From assembly GCA_000467715.1 (NCBI GenBank), contig AJFK01000240.1:1-64000 (forward strand): a stretch of 64,000 bases of DNA, read 5' to 3'. The translations under genes were made by a program, and so were the position numbers. Positions 11,918 through 24,327 of this stretch are shown here, in pieces. Numbering within the stretch: the stretch's first letter is position 1; every line of letters starts with the position of its first letter. The notes under the pieces were generated by a model that was given only the letters and a program-made list of their open reading frames with translations, did no database searches and had not been told where the DNA came from. The DNA comes from Hysterium pulicare CBS 123377. Taxonomy: Eukaryota > Ascomycota > Dothideomycetes > Hysteriales > Hysteriaceae.

Positions 11918-12295
11918 AGTGGTAAAATCGGGAGAATTGAGAGGATGCGCCTGGGGTATGGCGGGCTTCGGGGGTGTGGACCTCGGAGTTACAAGCGCAT
12001 TGTCAGATATCGCTCCATGTTGGATTTCCCTGTGGCCAGCGTCTCCCGCAAATTAATTCGGCGATAGATGAAGTATGGAGATTTTACTTTCCATGGTCTA
12101 TTCATTCGGATAAGCGGTGACGTCGAGCCAATTGATGAGCGATTTCTTCTGCCTCGAGATTTTGGAGCTCGGACATTTTACAAATGCTCTTGGCATATCC
12201 CATTTCGGCTTGCCCTGGACTTCGGGGATGGACTCTCTCTTCCTTCATCATTCTCAGCCTATCAGCATCGACACACACAGCCGTTGTAGCGATTT
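11918..12295. promoter_or_regulatory. Divergent promoter between acyl-CoA synthetase and BolA genes
   Basis: About 380 bp between two divergently read genes, both with mitochondrial-type leaders. No gene lies in it. Shared regulation is possible but no specific site is recognised. Confidence 0.4.
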
Positions 12296-12865
12296 ATGCT
12301 TCGAGCTCTTACGACTGGAGGGCGAAGGCTCCTGTCCACAATGGCACAGTCAATGACGCCTATGGAGGATGCCATGAGGGCAAAGGCAAGCTAGCTTGTA
12401 ACGACTGTAAGGGATATATTCAAATTCTAACATGATGTAGATTGCTGAAGCACTAAAGCCAACAACGCTGGAAATATTCAATGATTCTCATTTGCACTCC
12501 CACCACAAGGCCATGCAAGGGGTCACCTCCAAAGAGGTACAGTAGTTTCAGGATCATGGTCTAGTCAGTTTTTCGAGTACTAATGTCGTTTAGACACATT
12601 TTCGGTATTACGTGCTCACTACTTAAAGCTTGTTCGATGTTCTGATCTTGCCGCAAGGGTTGTTATAACATCCGAAGCATTCAAAGCAAAGATGCAACCC
12701 GCAAGGCACAGGATGGTCTACTCTCTCCTTAAGGATGAAATGGCCCAGGAGGGAGGTATTCACGCTCTGCAATTGAAAACAAGAACGCCCGAGGAAGAGG
12801 AGAGGCAGCAGCAAAGAGCCGGGGCCGAGCGCGGTGAGCACATTGCAGAGGTTGAAGCGAAGTAG
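12296..12865 (+). CDS. BolA-like protein, mitochondrial
   Basis: BolA proteins work with monothiol glutaredoxins in Fe-S cluster handling. The model has four exons (12296-12385, 12441-12536, 12594-12604, 12658-12865) and gives 134 aa. The start gives a short Arg/Leu/Ser leader (MLRALTTGGRRLLST) typical of matrix import; a second ATG follows at 12341. The BolA fold is seen in PTTLEIFNDSHLHSHHKAM, then HFRVVITSEAF and the signature KMQPARHRMVYSLL (a basic RHR before the helix). The C-terminal GIHALQLKTRTPEE and an acidic tail complete it. Intron 1 uses a GC donor (AAG|GCAAGC). Exon 3 is only 11 nt. Without the third splice the frame stops at once. Confidence 0.88.
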
Positions 12866-13997
12866 GGAGAGGCATTTTTGTTATGTACTACTGTGTACCA
12901 ATGATGTAGTAGTAATCTGAGATGGTCTTAATTTTAGTGGGCAACTATAAATAGCTGGATATATGTAGTAGGGACCTGTACTACATAAGAAGCGAGTGAT
13001 ACTCGACTTTGTTAATCAGTGGGTATTATTGTTGTACCATGTGTGGCAGAACACATTATACATCGCACTTCGATGCGTACATCGTATCTCTAAAAGACAT
13101 CTCTGCGAACTTCCCGCATCTAGCCAACTCCAGGTCAACGGTTAACTTTGCATCGAAACTGTTCCGTAAATACCGTTTTTGCCGTGTAACAAGTCAGAGG
13201 AAATCCCTCGTTGCCTAGGAACTCGTCTGAAGAAGTTTGCTGCGGGAAAACAGGTTTGACGAAGAAGGCCATTCCGGAGCGAAATTGGAAATGGCTATTG
13301 TTAGCGTAAGAATGGAGTACGCGATACCAAACTACCTAGGTAGAAGGTATGCAAGATAACAATTGAGTCAGCAGGTATGGAAGCTCAGAAAGGAAAGATC
13401 CGACGCCGCGTAGGAATGGATGCCACTATGCCGATTTGGATAACCCACTGACTTCCAAATGCGAAAGAACGCTGAATGATGAAGTGCCTGATTGGGAAGT
13501 AGGAGAGATATTGGCTCCGAGGAAGCTGTGTCATGGTCAAGTTCCCAAGTCCCGCATGCCGGGACCACAGTCAAGCCTGATGGCGGATGCATGCGGAACG
13601 TCCTTGGTCATTGGGACAAGCCATTCACGGATCTGGGGAAGCCAAAAGGATCTCGATGTTGCGGGGTTTTCGTCTTGGGCGACTGGACAACCGGGATCAG
13701 CAGACCAGTCCATGGCTGCAGCGAAGAAGTCGGCAAATAGACCCAAAAGACGTCGTGACGCAATCACCGCCGTTGAACAAAGACACAAGGACGAGAACGA
13801 GAAGGCGTTCGTAGCGAAGGAAAAGAACATCGGTATTAAATACGTCACACGCAGCTAAATGTGACCAGTGATTGGTGCAACTAACTTGTTCCCCGCCATT
13901 GGGATGCAAGCCACGCCCGCAGATCGTGGGCCCGCTAAAAAGCAACCATTATTCCCAAAACAGACGTTGACCTGACAAATTCTCAAGAGTTGCCAAA
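12866..13997. other. Intergenic region after BolA and ATO genes (convergent)
   Basis: About 1.1 kb between two converging genes. An open frame of 140 codons (13436-13858, +) exists but resembles nothing and has an equally long shadow on the other strand, so it is not called. Confidence 0.3.
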
Positions 13998-15267
13998 TTA
14001 TGCGAGCGCCCCTTGCTCTGCGCGCGCAGTGTCGTTGTCCACCTTGTTGCGCCTCTCGCGGCCCTTTTCGCTCCAGGGGAAGTGTGCGACGGGAATGACA
14101 AAGAAGCTATGCGAGTATAAGCACTTGTAGAATAAAGCGCGAGTGGAGTGATTCGAAAAACATACCTGTTGGAGCTGTCGGCGATACCAGCGAGGGCGTT
14201 GTACCAGGCAAGGAAGGCTGCGAAAAGACCAAACACTCCTCCAGCTTTGATGCAGCTGGTGTTGGGTCCAGCGGCATCGGCTTGCAGGTATCCAATTCCG
14301 AGAAGCAAGAATGCAATGTCAAGGGTGAAGAATAGCGTAAAGAAAGCGACGGTGGACCGCAGTGTGCAAATGAGCAAGATGAAAGTGAAGATGAACCAGC
14401 CCTGTTATTCATTAGCTCGATGCTTTCTCGGTTGGACGTATGGAATCAGTACAATCAGATAGATACCAAGGGAGTTTAGCAATGGGCCTGCTCCTTCCTT
14501 CGTAAGGCTCGCCTCAATTTCGAACCCACCAGGGGTCAAGATAATGGCAAACGAGAGCCAGAAACCACCGTAAGAGGATAGAGCAGTAGCACCGAATGTG
14601 TTACCAACAGCCATTTCCCTAACAAGGGTGAGCATGCATTTGATGAGGTCTCCATAATTTAAACATACCACATGCCAGCAAGGAGCTGAACAAGGCCACC
14701 ATAACCGAAGGCAAGGCCGATGGTCAAACTGTTCTGACCGAAAAGATCGCGAGTGCCAACATTGCAGAGAGAAAGGACAAAAGTCGTCAGGGCGAAAGCA
14801 GAGAGTCCTAGGGGAGCAGGATTGGCGAAGTTGCTCTTCGGAGCTCTATATCGCGTTAATCTTACTGCCAAAACCTGTCGACCGCGCGACGCTGCACTCA
14901 TAGTCTGGCTGTCTTACCTGTAAAGACCTGGTTGGAAGTTACCGCCGAAGGCAGGAAGGCGAATATCCGGATCGTTGGTCGCGTAATGGGCAAGAGGGTT
15001 GCCGCCTCCATGCTGTTAGTCGAAAGGCAAAACTATCGCGGAAGGTAACAAACCATAGTCATAAGGCCTCCTTGTTTTTGTTGCGCCGACTTGGGCATGG
15101 TCAAGACCTCCAGTACCGTTGGTTTCTTTGTTGTGGTGCAGGAGGTTCTCGCCCCCAGTAGCATGAGCGGTCTTCAATTGGGTAAGTTATTTGACGTCCA
15201 GATGGAAGATTGAACAACACGCAATTATGGACGAGGTGCTTACAGTGTGCTCTTGTGCGGTTGCCAT
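13998..15267 (-). CDS. GPR1/FUN34/YaaH (ATO) acetate transporter
   Basis: A plasma-membrane acetate/ammonia-type channel or transporter with six helices. The model has seven exons (15267-15244, 15171-15054, 15005-14918, 14845-14669, 14618-14453, 14401-14166, 14106-13998) and gives 305 aa. After a hydrophilic N-terminus comes the family signature [10 protein letters not shown]. Six hydrophobic helices follow, with motifs such as [36 protein letters not shown] and AGVFG-like [16 protein letters not shown]. The C-terminal tail is basic and soluble. The first coding exon is only 24 nt. Introns are short (48 to 72 bp). The donor and acceptor of intron 2 were chosen to keep the frame into the [14 protein letters not shown] segment. 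Confidence 0.9.
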
Positions 15268-18200
15268 TATGTAGGATTGAGCGGATTATCACGGGCTTGT
15301 ATTGAAAGAGATAGTGGCAGACAAGAAATGGGTATCGAGCTGTGAAAGACAAAATGGATCCTGCCGGTATCGTGTCCTGGTGTCTTTTCAAACAAGGAGC
15401 TGGGACAGGAGAAGACTAAGAAGGGTACGTGCAGTATGGGGAATGGGGACTGTTATATCCAGGTTGGCCGGTCCGAGAGCTCATCCTCAAAGCTTCCAGA
15501 CGACGTGTGCCAGGAGGCGTCGAAGCAGTCACGGCACTAGTTTCAAGGCCAAGGGTATTTAATTGGACCAGCAGACCGTCCCCCATCTTTCCATTAGCTC
15601 CCCCCAGCCGGATAAAAGTGTGGAAAGGTGCTGACTGCAGCGGCGCACTACTGGCGTCAACACAAAGAGAAGCAAGCCGTTCGAGGACGACCACCGCCAT
15701 GGATCGTCCACTAAGCGTCTGCCGAGGCCCCGGAGGTCTGCTGCACAAGGCATGACCAGACCCACCCCGACCTGCTCCAACGGGTGCGCCAACCGATCGT
15801 CACCCCGGCTCATCATTGTCGTTGTGTTGCTCGTGGTTGATGCCGAGCCTGCTCTGCCGCCTTCGACGAGTCTTCCCTTTTTGCCAAAGTCGCCGACCAA
15901 AACCTCCTAGAGGGAAGGGTCCGTCATATTTGGGCGAATAATGGCCGTGGCCGCATCTCTCTCTGGCCGTGCCGTTGCCTATTGGAGACGACGCGGCAGC
16001 TATTGAAATATTAACGCAGGGTTGTTTCCCGCGTCCCCCAGAGAATCCCTACCATGAACCCTCAAATTGTGACGCGGTCTATGCCTCAGCTCTTTGTAAT
16101 AAATGGTCGTGATTGCTCTCCTCGCTGTGCCGCACCCGTTGAGACATGGCGTCCAGGGCTCCCGGGCTGTCAGTGTGTATTGAAAAGGGCTGTTCAGGCA
16201 TGCGCGAAGGCAAGCCAAACTTCAAATCCCTCCACGAGAATGTTCTCCTTTGACGCCAAAGAGCCCGAGCTGCGACAATGTCCAGGGCCACCGGATGATT
16301 GAGCGGGTTGGTTTCGACATGATGGCTTGCATCCCAGCCACGAGGTGTTGTCGTTGTGGACAATGTGTGGGCATCAGCCTCCCGCTCCTCCTGTTTGGTC
16401 CAAGCGTGTGAATTACATAACGCATCAAGCCAAATCTCACCCCAGTGCCAATGCCAAAAACACACATGTCAAGATCCTAACATCGCTTGCGTAAAAGCCC
16501 AGGGGCGGTGTCGAAAATACCACTGAACAATGGTATGGTTCAGTGCTCGAGAAGCAGTCCCCGGAAACTGGAGACTCCACGGCAAGCCCCAAGTCTCAGC
16601 CTTCCGACCCGCATCACCTGAGATCTTGCGCGATGCGGTCTTACAGGCAGTCGGTCCAGCGGGAATTCGTTACGGGTCACGTCAGTCAGAATGAGATTCG
16701 ATAAGCGCTTAGATTTCTCAGTCTGATCGAAAAAGAGGCGCTGCCTAGACCTCAGCAATCCGTTATTTCTCTTGGTGTTCCTCCAAGATCGAACTCTTTT
16801 TCGCATCACCTTCTACTCTCGTGATATACACGTAATAATCACTCCACACTGTAGCAAAGCATTCTACTCACCTTGCCCACACTACACATTCTCTTTGAAG
16901 TCAACGGAAGCCTCGTGCATATCTATCTGTAATCTCGGCGCGGCTATACCGATTCACGATTGGATACCCAAGGCCATGGTCTTGCATGCAACCGACGAGC
17001 TATTGAATTAGGGTCCGCAGAAATCCCATATCCAGGTATGCTGTTGACAATTAGGCTAATTACATGGTGCAGGGTTATCCATCTAAATTAAACCGTGTTA
17101 TTCACCGCGTCGCCCTTCACACGTCCATCCTTAAGACTAATGTCTGGGTTCGTTGCGTTATCGACACAATATGATCTCGATCAGGAAGGTCTTCAGCGTT
17201 TAGTGTACCACTCAGCTACATATTGATTCTGCAAGTGCTGTTTACCAACTAATTGACTTTCTCTATCGCTAACTGCTTCACCACGTGGTTGAAGCCACAA
17301 GATCTCTCTATTTGACTGGCATCTTGCGCATTCATTTCGTTCGATCATCATCCTGCATGATATGTTTGGCTCCTTTGACGAGATTCTTGTATATATTACT
17401 ATGCATATATCTCCGTTAGTTGCATCTGCAACCGAGCCCGTATCGACTATTCGGGCAATCAAGCTTATTTCGAAGGATCAAACTTCATTTCATTGATTGA
17501 CCATTTTCTCTCCTGCATGAGGAGGAGTCTCATATCGGTCAGCAATGGGTGCCATCCCGTCTGCCCGATTGACGAGGTGAGGCGCGACGTAGCGCGAATT
17601 GCACGATAGCTAACGGAGAGAAGCCTCCGTTCTCCGAGAGCATACGAGTAGCTTGCATATCGCTGCTTTAATCACTTTCGCCATGGATTCAGATGGACGT
17701 TTCTGCCAGATCTTACTGCCGGTACTTGGGCATCCCACCAAACATCTCGCAGCGAACGTAGGTAAATAGACTAACGTTACCTCCTACCAGACTGACAAAA
17801 TTGCACAATATCTAGATCGCCTCCGGGTTGCCTTTCTGGTCGGAACTTTTTGCCCTGCATCTGTTCCTGAAACCATTAATCAGTTTTGATTAATTGCCCT
17901 CCTATACCTCTGTAGGGCTGTAGATACTCGCTTACTGTTACATACCTATATGTTTCAGTTGTATCAGCCCTATAGAGTGGCTCGAACGCATGCTGTCTGA
18001 AGCATGCCATTGGATCCCGTTCTTTTCTATCGGAAACCCACCATTCATGCAACTTTGTAACGACGTTGTATCACACACGTCCAAGAATGGCTTGAGAATT
18101 CGCAAGATATACATAAACCTTCTTGCTCTCTCTCGATGCTCCGCTGTTTCTAGGAGAGACAGATTTATCTCCCACTACAACCAACACCGGATTCTCTAGC

Positions 18201-19516
18201 GACTGGACTCCTCGGAGTAGCGTTTAGGGCCGAAAGCACATCTGGAGGTCCCAAATCCTCGTTTTCGGAGGTTGTGTCTGCATCTTCCAGCTTCTTTACC
18301 ATCGGCGTGCAAAGATGACCTGGACTTGGCGCAGGAAATCAACGCAAGTTGCTCTCTTTTACGATGATCCGGAAAGTAGAGAGTATAATTCATTTTGAAG
18401 GCCTTGACACCCTCTAAAATTGGTTTGATGACGGCAACCAGCTTTGATGACCTAAAGCAAGTCTAGCTAGCTCTATGTAGACTCCGAGCACCAAAGTTTG
18501 CAGACGTCTACACGCATACGAGAACCATATATTACTGCTTTCGTATTTGAAATTGAAGGTATAAAACCGGCAAAATAGTCCATTTCGTACATGGCCCTGC
18601 TAACAATTTACAAGCAGCTTATTATTACCTACCTACCTACACACCCCAAATAGTTGGTCCATTGACTGATCGGCCCGAATTAACTATTACGGTCCGAGCT
18701 GAATGCATGAATGTTGGATACTAGCTGGTGTAGCTAACGTATCAATCGTTTATTGGTCTTGCCTCCGAAATGAAGACATTCACTAATTCGGGCCGTTTGC
18801 TATAAAGGTACCTATGTTAGGCGATATTTTTTTTTTTAGCTCTGCACCTTCCAGGAACTTAACTTAACTGCATGTCATGCATTTTCTGCAGGCTTGTTAG
18901 CTACGTTTCAGAGGAGACGTTCGTTTCAGCAAATCTAGGTGGATCCATGGAGAATCCCCGCAGTTTCAGAAAAACCAATGCTCCTGGTCATCGTGAATCT
19001 GGCATGGGTGGTATTGTTTACGCTTCTGATGCTGAATTTGTGCAGTAGCCGATGGCGCAAATAAGTGGCATAGGTTTGTGCAACAAAGTATGGCAACCAT
19101 AAATAATTATGAAATGATGTTGTACTTTTGCTCACCATATTCTAATGCAAGGTGTGGCTTCATGGTCCAAGAAGCTTCAATCATGTGTTGATCGACTGTC
19201 AACCTTCCCCACGGGGAAACGAAGATGTGTTTCGTTTCACATCTGCGGGATTGCTCCGCCTCAACGATGACGTCCAGAACAGAGCTCAAAGGAGGCTTTG
19301 AATGGACAAAATACGAGCTTACACTTGAATCCTCTTCATCTCTGAGAAGGCAGCAGTCTTCGATTAAACTGATTATCAGCTAACATTCCTCTCCAAGGAC
19401 TCCGTTTCTCGGTGTCGGTAACAGCTCCGCAGCCATCAAGCTACAACTTTCATCCATCGTAGCTAAACAACACCAACAACAGCACCCCACAAAGCTCGAT
19501 TGAAGCTTCAACGACA
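15268..19516. other. 4.2 kb gene-poor region
   Basis: No coding gene, tRNA or mobile element can be supported. Open frames are short, lack splice-compatible neighbours and match nothing I know. The part next to 15.3-16.5 kb is GC-balanced; 17-19 kb is more AT-rich, with a T run near 18828-18838 and a (TACC)3 run near 18638. It may hold a long ATO promoter, a non-coding RNA or very old decayed sequence. Confidence 0.3.
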
Positions 19517-21065
19517 ATGACAGGCGACTTTACAGCTCCTCTAGCCCACCGTGCGCACCATGACCATACTTCTGTCGCCTACTTCGACCATTCCTCTGCC
19601 CAGCGCGTCTCAACAGACACCGTAATCGTCGAGGCGCTCCGGAAACAATATCCAGAGCTCCATCTCACCATCGCTCCTTCCGGCGTGCTCAACCTTCTTT
19701 CCTATGCCGCTGCCGGCTTCGCGACGGCTACACCCCTCGAAGATAGCGTCAACGACCCCATCTATGGTGTAGCTCTGAAATGGCGCCATTATGCAAACCC
19801 AGCCCGCCGACTGGATGAGGGAGCAGGTGCTATGGTGGATACCGTTTTATTCGGGAAATACATGTATAAATGGAAAGACGAGGAGTTTCTCATTTACGTA
19901 GTCCAAGGACGGGATGGAGTTATGCCATATCCACAAATCATAAACCATTACATCCTCTCTCGACCCTCCACCCACAACTCAAACCCAGATCCCACCGATG
20001 AACTGATCAAAGAAGCGACGGAATATGGCAGTCAGTTGCACGACGAAGTCTGGGTCTTCGACGGGGGATACTGGCAGAAATCGCGAGAATTGTGGAATTC
20101 CGTCCAGCATGCCAGCTGGGCCAACGTTATTCTCGACGAAGGGATGAAGAAAGCAATAATTTCCGATGTTGAAAACTTCTTCGACAACAGAAGTACTTAT
20201 GAGAAGTTGAAGGTGCCCTGGAAAAGAGGTATCATATACTACGGGGTAAGCACCTTCCATCTGGGGTCGATGATAGCAACTATCGTCAATGATTCGCTCC
20301 GAGCCTAACATTCTTCAACAGCCCCCGGGGAACGGCAAAACCATCTCCATAAAAGCAATGATGCATTCCCTCTACCAACGCGGTTCAAACGGCGACTCTA
20401 AACTTGCGGTCCCAACTCTTTACGTCCGGACCCTAACTTCCTTTGGCGGCCCCGAATATTCTCTTAATATGATCTTTACCAAAGCCAGAGAAACAGCGCC
20501 TTGCTACCTCGTCTTCGAAGACCTTGACAGCATTGTAAACGACCGCGTGCGCTCCTACTTCCTTAACGAGGTTGATGGATTGAAGTCCAACGACGGAATT
20601 CTCATGGTCGGCTCGACGAATCATATCGAAAGACTAGATCCTGGAATTAGTAAAAGACCCTCAAGATTCGATAGGAAGTACTATTTCCCAGACCCAGACT
20701 TTGATCAGAGAGTTGCGTACTGCAAATACTGGCAAGGCAAACTCAGTGACAATGATGACCTTGAGTTTCCGGATAAGCTATGCGAGGCCATAGCCAAGAT
20801 CACGGATAAGTTCTCGTTCGCATACATCCAAGAGGCGTTTGTGGCAGCGTTGCTAGCTATCGCCGTCGAGTCGGGAGATCTTGCAGATAAGTATTCTGGA
20901 CCGCTTGACCCGTTAGCCCGTATGAGGGAGGCGGCTGGAAAGGAGGATGATGACCGGTCTGATTTGGACGACTTGGTACTATGGAGGCAGATCAAGAAAC
21001 AGGTCAAGATTCTGAGAGACGAATTGGACAGTGACGCCAACTTGGGAGCTTGGACTCGTTCTTGA
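19517..21065 (+). CDS. BCS1-like AAA ATPase
   Basis: The model has two exons (19517-20245, 20322-21065) and gives 490 aa. The N-terminal ~215 residues are a family-specific domain without an evident membrane helix. They end in VPWKRGIIYYG, which leads straight into Walker A PPGNGKT; the intron falls exactly between G and PPG. Walker B is YLVFEDLDSI (about residue 305), sensor 1 is MVGSTNH, and the arginine-finger region is KRPSRFDRKYYF. The linker before Walker A resembles Bcs1 (DEGMKKAIISDVENFF). True Bcs1 has an N-terminal membrane helix for the mitochondrial inner membrane, which is missing here, so a soluble fungal relative of unknown client is more likely. Confidence 0.8.
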
Positions 21066-21451
21066 GATTGGAAGATGATGTAGAGGAATCAAATTGTCAT
21101 AGGCTTATTCTGGTTGGATGGATTGGTCTTCAGTACTGCGCAGTACCTTAGCCCCCCGTTATACTGCCACGTCGAGTTACGATCTGTGCTCCCATACTGT
21201 GGTAACGAAGAAATGGCATATGAGTATTTCTTGGTGTTGGGGCATTTACTCGGACGTTGCTATAAGACGCATAAATGACAGAATAAAATATTAAAGTTAT
21301 ATTTCAAAACTGTACATCCAATTACTCTCCTCCCTATAACCAAAAGACTAATTAAATCCTATCAATCAACACCCCGGCCCCCTTTCCTATCCGTAGCCCC
21401 AGTACACCTAACACGCTTCACTCACTGCAGTCTCCGTCACAGCTGACGCTC
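21066..21451. other. 3' intergenic region of convergent genes
   Basis: AT-rich 3' flanks of two converging genes, with AATAAA-like runs near 21279-21290. No gene seen. Confidence 0.35.
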
Positions 21452-22454
21452 TCACAACAACACCATCATCACTCCCGGCAACAGCACCATTCCAGCTACA
21501 ACGACCAAGGACCAAAAACCCATCAACCCCATAAACGGCGCAGAGTAATATAACCCCGCAGCCGCACCCGTAAACAAACTGATGCTCGCAGCGCTAACCG
21601 TCCCCGTCGACACCCCGGTAGAATTCCCCACCGTCACACTCGTGGTCGATACCTTGCTCGAAGGAGGAGCAGATGAAGAAGGAGGAGCAAGCGAAGTGGA
21701 GACCGGTGTTGGAGCGGTGAGAGAAGCGGGAGCGGAGAAGGCGGGGAGGGTTGCGCTTAGGGCGGAGAAAGAGGCGGATGCGGCGATGGAGTCGGTGGCT
21801 GTTAGGGTGATGTAGGTGTATGTTGTTTCTTCGACGGAGGAGAGGGTCGTGGTACTGAGGACGTAGTCGAAGTAGTAGAAGTAGGAGAAGTAGTACCTGG
21901 GTGGGGGGTTAGTGTGGTGTTGAGAGGGAAGGGGGAAGGTATGGGTGGAGATATGGGGTGGGGCGTTGATGGAGACAGTCGAGGTATTAGGAGATTGAGA
22001 AACAAAAGCACATGAATGGTAAGGTGGGATTTTCTTCATAGAAATGAAATACTGACCATGTAATAGTATAATAGAACGTAGAGTATTCCACGGCAAAAGT
22101 CGTGCTCACTGCAGGAGGCGGCGTGATACTCGTCGCAGGAGGTGCGGTGAACGTCCCTGTAGCAGTGAACTCGCCTCCAGGAGAGCACTCCATGCCTCCT
22201 AGACATGTTGTCCCGCTTGGGCAGCAGTAGTAGGCATCGCAGCAGACTTCGCCATTGAAACAGTAGTTGAGGGCGCCGCAGCAATAGGTGTTGGTTGGGG
22301 AGCCGGGGCAATCACGACGCTCGAAGGGATTGGCATTCGCTGGGGATTGTCCTCGAGGGTTGAGCTTGCCTTTGATGGGTTGGAGGTTGCTCGCCGAGGC
22401 GGAAAAGATGAGGAAGTTGAGGAGTGAGAGGAGGCGGAGAGTAGTTGTGTACAT
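21452..22454 (-). CDS. Secreted Cys-rich, Ser/Thr-rich protein, probably wall- or membrane-attached
   Basis: The model has two exons (22454-22057, 21896-21452) and gives 280 aa. A clear signal peptide (MYTTTLRLLSLLNFLIFSASA) is followed by a compact Cys domain (about residues 48-90). It has twelve Cys, including three CC pairs (CCGALNYC, EVCC, YYCC), spaced much like granulin-type modules. A Tyr/Phe-rich stretch and a long Ser/Thr/Ala/Pro region follow, as in heavily O-glycosylated wall proteins. The C-terminus is hydrophobic (WSLVVVAGMVLLPGVMMVLL), fitting a GPI-anchor signal or membrane helix. The intron joins TG|G to restore Trp. The function is not known. Confidence 0.75.
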
Positions 22455-23615
22455 TCTCCCTTTGAACGACTGTATAGCTGACTGTAGGTATACTATTTTG
22501 TACAGTGTATGAACGGAACGAGATAATAGAATAGCAGAAACAACAAACGATTGACTATGCTAGATGGGAGTTTGAAGCAACGAGGTCAACAAGGAGAATT
22601 TGGCGTACTTTTGTACCTCCTGTCTTCACCATACTGTGTATGTATAGCCTGCCAAGAAGGCGGTGGCTTCGAGGATCTGCCTCACGATATTGCTTTCTCC
22701 TTCGACGTTCTATTTTCTCTCTGCTAATGTTGTGCCTGCAGCTCTTAGTATACTCTGAATACGACATGTCATTTCTTATTGGGTGAAATGCTCCTCAGAC
22801 AGGGAAAAGCAGCCTTGCGAGGAGGTGCTCTCATGTGCAAGTCGGCCCATCAGCTGGACAAGGACCATTGACAGTTGCATCTCCAGGATGTGGCGTAACA
22901 TCGCCAAACCCTCACAACGTGTGATGTTCGTATCAATCACGTGGACCACGTCCTATTGGCCAGAAACCGCAAGACAGCCTTGACTACCAAGAAGTGGGCG
23001 TTATCTGGGCAGAAAAGGAAGTGTTGTCCAGACGGCCTGGGGAAATTTAAGGATGCGGCCCGGAGGGGGTATCGAGATTCGGCCCCCATTACCTGTCTTT
23101 CGAGTTTATGGAGGTTACCGGCATGCCGTGTAAGGTCGCCGTTTTGGGTAGCGTATGCGAGTAATGCGAGCTGGTTAGCAGATCGATGAAACTAAAAACA
23201 ACGGAAGCCAAGAGTTTTGCGATATATTTAGCTCTGTGATAGTGATTCCCCATGGGAAATCTCCACAATGGAAGAGGACTTCAAAGAAGTTTGATGAGTA
23301 CGAATTTTTGACCTTGAATAATTCGCGGCGGGCGGCACGCCTGATACGCGAGGAATGCATGATTGAAGACTGAGCAAGACAAGCCAAAGCAACACTGAAG
23401 AAGCGTCATTAGGAAACCAAACCTATCCAGCCGTGCAACGCCATATCCTGAAGACATCACGTCTATCTAGTTGAGACAATTCTTGGGTCTCAACCTCATG
23501 AAATAACATCCATTTAACACCAATGGTTCCGTCCCTCCAAACCTCATCTACTCGTCCAGCCTAGAAAAGCACGATACATAAGAGTGTTCGTAGCATGGCA
23601 AGCATTGGGAAGATA
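22455..23615. other. 1.2 kb intergenic region
   Basis: No supportable gene; several short open frames on both strands have no recognisable content. Confidence 0.3.
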
Positions 23616-24327
23616 TCACCACGCGCGTCGAGAGGTTGCACCCGTTGTCGCGCATTGGAGGCAGTGACGAGCATCGGAGACAACGGCGCACGTATCGCAG
23701 ATGCTCCTGCCGCAATTGTGACATGCAAATTGAGAACCAACGCTGGTTCCTTCGAAGTCCATATCCATCATATCAACGTCGTGATGAAGTGACCCATCAC
23801 AGTCTTCGCAGTGAGGAGTGTTTGTATTCTGGTCTGTAGTATGCTGAGTTTGTAGGGCACATTGAGTAGAAGCAGTTGGTAGCCTCCAGAAGGAATGCAG
23901 CGTTGATTTCTGAACAGCAGGCATATGGTGGGTTGGGGGTGGCGAGTGAGAAAGAATGGGTTCTGCGTGAGGGAATTGTCGCTGGGCGGAGAACAGCCTA
24001 TCGATCGTGGACTCTGAATTCAAATCAATAAAGAGTCTCAAACTGCTTTGGAGAATGCCACTTACCATGTATAACTTGTTCATCCGGTCTATTGTCGCGA
24101 AACCGTTTACGCGTCCGACTGTTCAAATCCGAAGATGAGATCCCCCCGACGCGCACATTCCACGAGGAAATTAAATCGCTTGGAACGGGTGTTTGGATAT
24201 TCATTGCGCCGCAGAATATACGAGGAATTGGAGTAGGGCTTTGCGAACCGCGTGGAGTCGATGTGCTGAAGCTGGAGATGGAGAGGGGCGATGAGGTGGA
24301 AAAGGAACGTTTTCGTTTCAGCGACAT
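23616..24327 (-). CDS. Small protein with CxxC zinc-ribbon-like motif, unknown function
   Basis: The model has two exons (24327-24066, 24013-23616) and gives 219 aa. The N-terminus is basic and Ser-rich (MSLKRKRSFSTSS), looks disordered, and contains a possible nuclear signal (RTRKRFR). The C-terminal third holds CEDCDG, then CHNCGRSICDTC and, after 11 residues, CLQC: eight Cys that could bind two zinc ions. The gene is divergent from the MEMO1 homologue with a 458 bp gap. I do not recognise a named family. A nuclear or adaptor role is only an inference. Confidence 0.7.

Noticed and set aside
13436-13858. 140-codon open frame between BolA and ATO genes
   Set aside because: No recognisable motif or domain, a comparably long frame on the opposite strand, and no splice partner; probably chance.
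16079-16465. Minus-strand open frame of 128 codons
   Set aside because: Overlaps other equal-length frames, no homology recognised, no splice-compatible continuation.
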